From Fibrobacterota bacterium (GTDB taxonomy: Bacteria; Fibrobacterota; Chitinivibrionia; Chitinivibrionales; Chitinispirillaceae), in NCBI GenBank assembly GCA_023436145.1, contig JAEZKP010000010.1, positions 26,282-90,281 on the forward strand: a DNA stretch of 64,000 nt. Direction: 5' to 3'. Numbering within the stretch: the first letter of the stretch is position 1; each line of letters begins with the position of its first letter. Positions 62,116 through 64,000 of this stretch are shown here, one piece after another. The notes below the pieces were generated by a model, which saw nothing but the letters and a program-made list of their open reading frames with translations, did not search any database and was not told the DNA's origin. Made by a program: the position numbers and the translations under genes.

Positions 62116-63153
62116 ATGAATTGGCAAACTGCAATGGTTCCAGGATACGCACCTGATGGCAAACCGGTTTTATCGGTATTGGCTAAGAAAACCTACTTGT
62201 TGCAATCAGAGAAGATTGTCCCGGCCGGAAAACAGTTTCCTCTTAACATATCCGATACACCTTCAGATCCCTCTAATCCCCTCTATTCTGAAACCGTTAC
62301 AGAATCCGACCTGGTTGCCTTTAAACAAAATACCGATATCGTTGTACATGCTAAAGCACATTCGCCCAAAGGGAAAAAGGCTTACTTTCTTGATTGTGAA
62401 ATTGTGATCGGCCCGGTTAACAAAAAGATAAGAGTATTTGGACACAGAAAGATCGAATCCAGACTTATCGGTGGAATAAAGTTCACTTGTCCTGTTCCAT
62501 TTGAAAAGCAGGAAACCGGTTGGGCACATACATATGGAGGTGTTGCAAGATTAAAAAAAGGCATATTCTACCCGTTTCCACCAAATCCTATCGGAACCGG
62601 ATTTAATCTGAAAGGAGGAATCCAGGATTACTCGCAAATTAAGGTTCCCTGCTGCGAAGATCCTGATTTTCCAGTAGAGCCTCAAGATCTGATTCTTAGA
62701 AGGTTTAGTGACTGGAAAAAAGCACCTAAACCGGTGTCTTTTGGCTGGACAAAGCCCACTTTTTTTCCTCGTTTTACATTCGCAGGAGTGTTTCCGGAAC
62801 TTTCCGGCGCATCCGGTGCAGACTATAAGATAAATCCCCAGCTTCCTGCACTTGACTTCCGTTTTTACCAGGGGGCATCTGAAGGTCTTTGTGATTGTCT
62901 TCTCCAGGGTAATGAGCATGTAAAGCTAATCTATATGGATCCTCAACAACCGGTATTTGAATTCGATCTTCCGGATGATAAGCCAGTCATTTCACTTTTT
63001 GTGGGTAATTCATGCATTGAACTCACTCCCGTTCTTCAAACCCTGTTTATTGATAAAGAAAGCAGCAGTCTTTTTATGGTCTGGCGTGGTAGTATGCAGT
63101 ATAACTGGAAGGAGATGACAGGAAAGAGCCTGCCACGGTTTAGGGTGGTCTGA
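62116..63153 (+). CDS. DUF2169 domain protein
   Basis: 345-aa soluble protein matching DUF2169: AKKTYLLQSEKIVPAGKQFPL, DCEIVIGPVNKKIRVFGHRKI, GWAHTYGGVARL, YPFPPNPIGTGFN and GIQDYSQIKVPCCEDPDFPVEPQ. In other genomes DUF2169 proteins are adaptors or chaperones for type VI secretion effectors and PAAR proteins. No such genes lie in this window, so this copy is an orphan here. GGGAGG lies seven bases before the ATG. Flanked by non-coding stretches of about 230 and 200 bp. Confidence 0.85.
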   Translation: MNWQTAMVPGYAPDGKPVLSVLAKKTYLLQSEKIVPAGKQFPLNISDTPSDPSNPLYSETVTESDLVAFKQNTDIVVHAKAHSPKGKKAYFLDCEIVIGPVNKKIRVFGHRKIESRLIGGIKFTCPVPFEKQETGWAHTYGGVARLKKGIFYPFPPNPIGTGFNLKGGIQDYSQIKVPCCEDPDFPVEPQDLILRRFSDWKKAPKPVSFGWTKPTFFPRFTFAGVFPELSGASGADYKINPQLPALDFRFYQGASEGLCDCLLQGNEHVKLIYMDPQQPVFEFDLPDDKPVISLFVGNSCIELTPVLQTLFIDKESSSLFMVWRGSMQYNWKEMTGKSLPRFRVV

Positions 63154-63355
63154 AAATGTAGAAAACTTCTGAAGATGTCGAGTTTTTGAAGTAAGGGATC
63201 GTTTTTTCCCAAACTTGGATTTCTGAATCTTACAATCCTTGAGTCCTCAATGTTTTTTTTATCTTAGGATTTCTATTTAAATAACGTTATAAACTTAATC
63301 ACATTCAATACCAGTGAGATTTGAATCGTAATTAAATTATAATTATATTATCATT

Positions 63356-63652
63356 ATGAATGATATTCATTTTGAATGGGATAACCGAAAGGCATCAGCT
63401 AATCAACATAAGCATCAGATCACATTTGATGAAGCTGTAACTGTTTTTCTGGACCAGAACGCAACGATCTATTATGATCCTGATCATTCAAGGACAGAAG
63501 ACCGATATCTCATTCACGGCATTAGCAGAAACCTCCGAGTATTGGTTGTATGCTATTGCTATCGTAAAAGCGAAGAAATTATCAGGATTATATCTGCAAG
63601 AAAAGCAGATCAGAGGGAAACGCAATATTATTTCAGAAAGAGAAGAACATGA
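63356..63652 (+). CDS. brnT: BrnT-type toxin
   Basis: 98-aa toxin of the RelE-like BrnT family: FEWDNRKASANQHKHQITFDEA, YDPDHSRTEDRYLIHGIS, and RIISARKADQRETQYY. BrnT is a ribonuclease neutralised by BrnA. It overlaps brnA by four bases. The start codon lies in a palindrome, ATGAAT-GAT-ATTCAT (63356-63370), which may help autoregulation. The 200 bp upstream contain degenerate repeat-like words. Confidence 0.92.
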   Translation: MNDIHFEWDNRKASANQHKHQITFDEAVTVFLDQNATIYYDPDHSRTEDRYLIHGISRNLRVLVVCYCYRKSEEIIRIISARKADQRETQYYFRKRRT

Positions 63653-63864
63653 GAGAACATTATGACTTTTCAAAAATGAAAGGCAAAAAAAATCCTTTTT
63701 CAAAACGACTTAAAAAGCAGATTAGCATTCGTATAAGTGTAGATACCTTGGACTATTTTAAAAAATTAGCAGAGGAAACGGGAGTACCTTATCAGAATCT
63801 AATAGATTCATATTTAGCAGATTGTGCAAATAAGCATAGGAAACTTCAGATGAAATGGGGGTAA
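63649..63864 (+). CDS. brnA: BrnA-type antitoxin
   Basis: 71-aa antitoxin with the BrnA pattern: a basic N-terminus (DFSKMKGKKNPFSKRLKKQ) and a ribbon-helix-helix DNA-binding part (ISIRISVDTLDYFKKLAEETGVPYQNLIDSYL). It binds BrnT and represses its own operon in characterised cases. The ATGA overlap with brnT indicates coupling. It is complete within the window. Confidence 0.92.
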   Translation: MREHYDFSKMKGKKNPFSKRLKKQISIRISVDTLDYFKKLAEETGVPYQNLIDSYLADCANKHRKLQMKWG

Positions 63865-63882
63865 AGAGCTTTTTCTATGGCG

Positions 63883-63922
63883 CTCAGATAAATACCCCCG
63901 TTTTTCTCAGATAAATTCCCCC
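63883..63922. repeat. Direct repeats CTCAGATAAAT(A/T)CCCCC
   Basis: CTCAGATAAATACCCCC at 63883-63899 and CTCAGATAAATTCCCCC at 63906-63922, period 23, one mismatch. Multiple terminal repeats of this kind occur at ends of IS21-type elements, but the element itself would lie beyond the window. Confidence 0.65.
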
Positions 63923-64000
63923 TGAAAAAATTTACATTTAAAGTTAATTTAAAAGAATAGTTGCATTAAAACGTTGAAGACAGGATTTTTCTGCAAATAC

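Overview
The window reads as a chromosomal stretch of a Gram-negative, outer-membrane-bearing bacterium of the FCB superphylum. Fibrobacterota (Chitinispirillia-like) is my best guess, by inference only. The basis is a lipoprotein with a C-x-S-x-x-x-P-x-GGP start and an Ig-like domain, a BamD homologue, large surface proteins with FlgD-like or T9SS-like C-termini, several Tat-signal proteins, a VWA/TPR-barrel pair, a plant/trypanosome-type phosphofructokinase and a very short AtpC. I saw no tRNA, rRNA, CRISPR array or intact insertion sequence. Most of the window is ordinary chromosome.

Layout. 0-5 kb: end of a K+-dependent membrane pyrophosphatase gene, a convergent phosphofructokinase and an Ig-like lipoprotein. 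5.1-12.4 kb (minus strand): a probable seven-gene operon of bamD, nadD, a small zinc-ribbon gene, a Tat-signal AmmeMemoRadiSam radical SAM enzyme, a Memo-AMMECR1 fusion, a membrane spermidine-synthase-like protein and a GT-C glycosyltransferase. 12.8-17.1 kb: a CHASE2 nucleotide cyclase convergent with an NtrC-type regulator. 17.2-17.5 kb: 40-bp tandem repeats. 17.5-22.6 kb: a barrel-TPR protein and a VWA protein. 23.7-30.8 kb: a complete F-type ATP synthase operon, atpBEFHAGDC.

31.0-47.1 kb: a polyferredoxin gene and a Tat-signal DUF362 gene, then two copies of a three-gene cassette (propeller-barrel outer membrane protein, small lipoprotein, Tat-signal DUF362 protein with a FlgD/T9SS-like tail). 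The copies face each other around a small propeller lipoprotein gene. 48.4-51.5 kb: a CE2-like esterase, a YkuE-like phosphoesterase and a GNAT acetyltransferase. 51.7-54.7 kb: a multi-PAS histidine kinase and a receiver-only regulator. 54.7-57.4 kb: a secreted GH16 glucanase and a ferritin-like/VIT membrane protein. 57.8-61.9 kb: a bifunctional trehalose synthase/phosphatase overlapping a GH15 hydrolase. 62.1-63.9 kb: an orphan DUF2169 protein and a BrnT/BrnA toxin-antitoxin pair. The right edge has short direct repeats that may be the end of a mobile element.

Two items stand out. First, the ATP synthase alpha subunit carries, in one unbroken reading frame, a C-terminal PTS EIIA type-2 domain with its phosphoacceptor histidine, while epsilon in the same operon lacks the C-terminal helices that normally inhibit the enzyme. 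This suggests phosphorylation-linked control of the ATP synthase. Second, the inverted duplicated DUF362 / small lipoprotein / propeller-barrel cassettes next to a polyferredoxin look like an uncharacterised envelope system.
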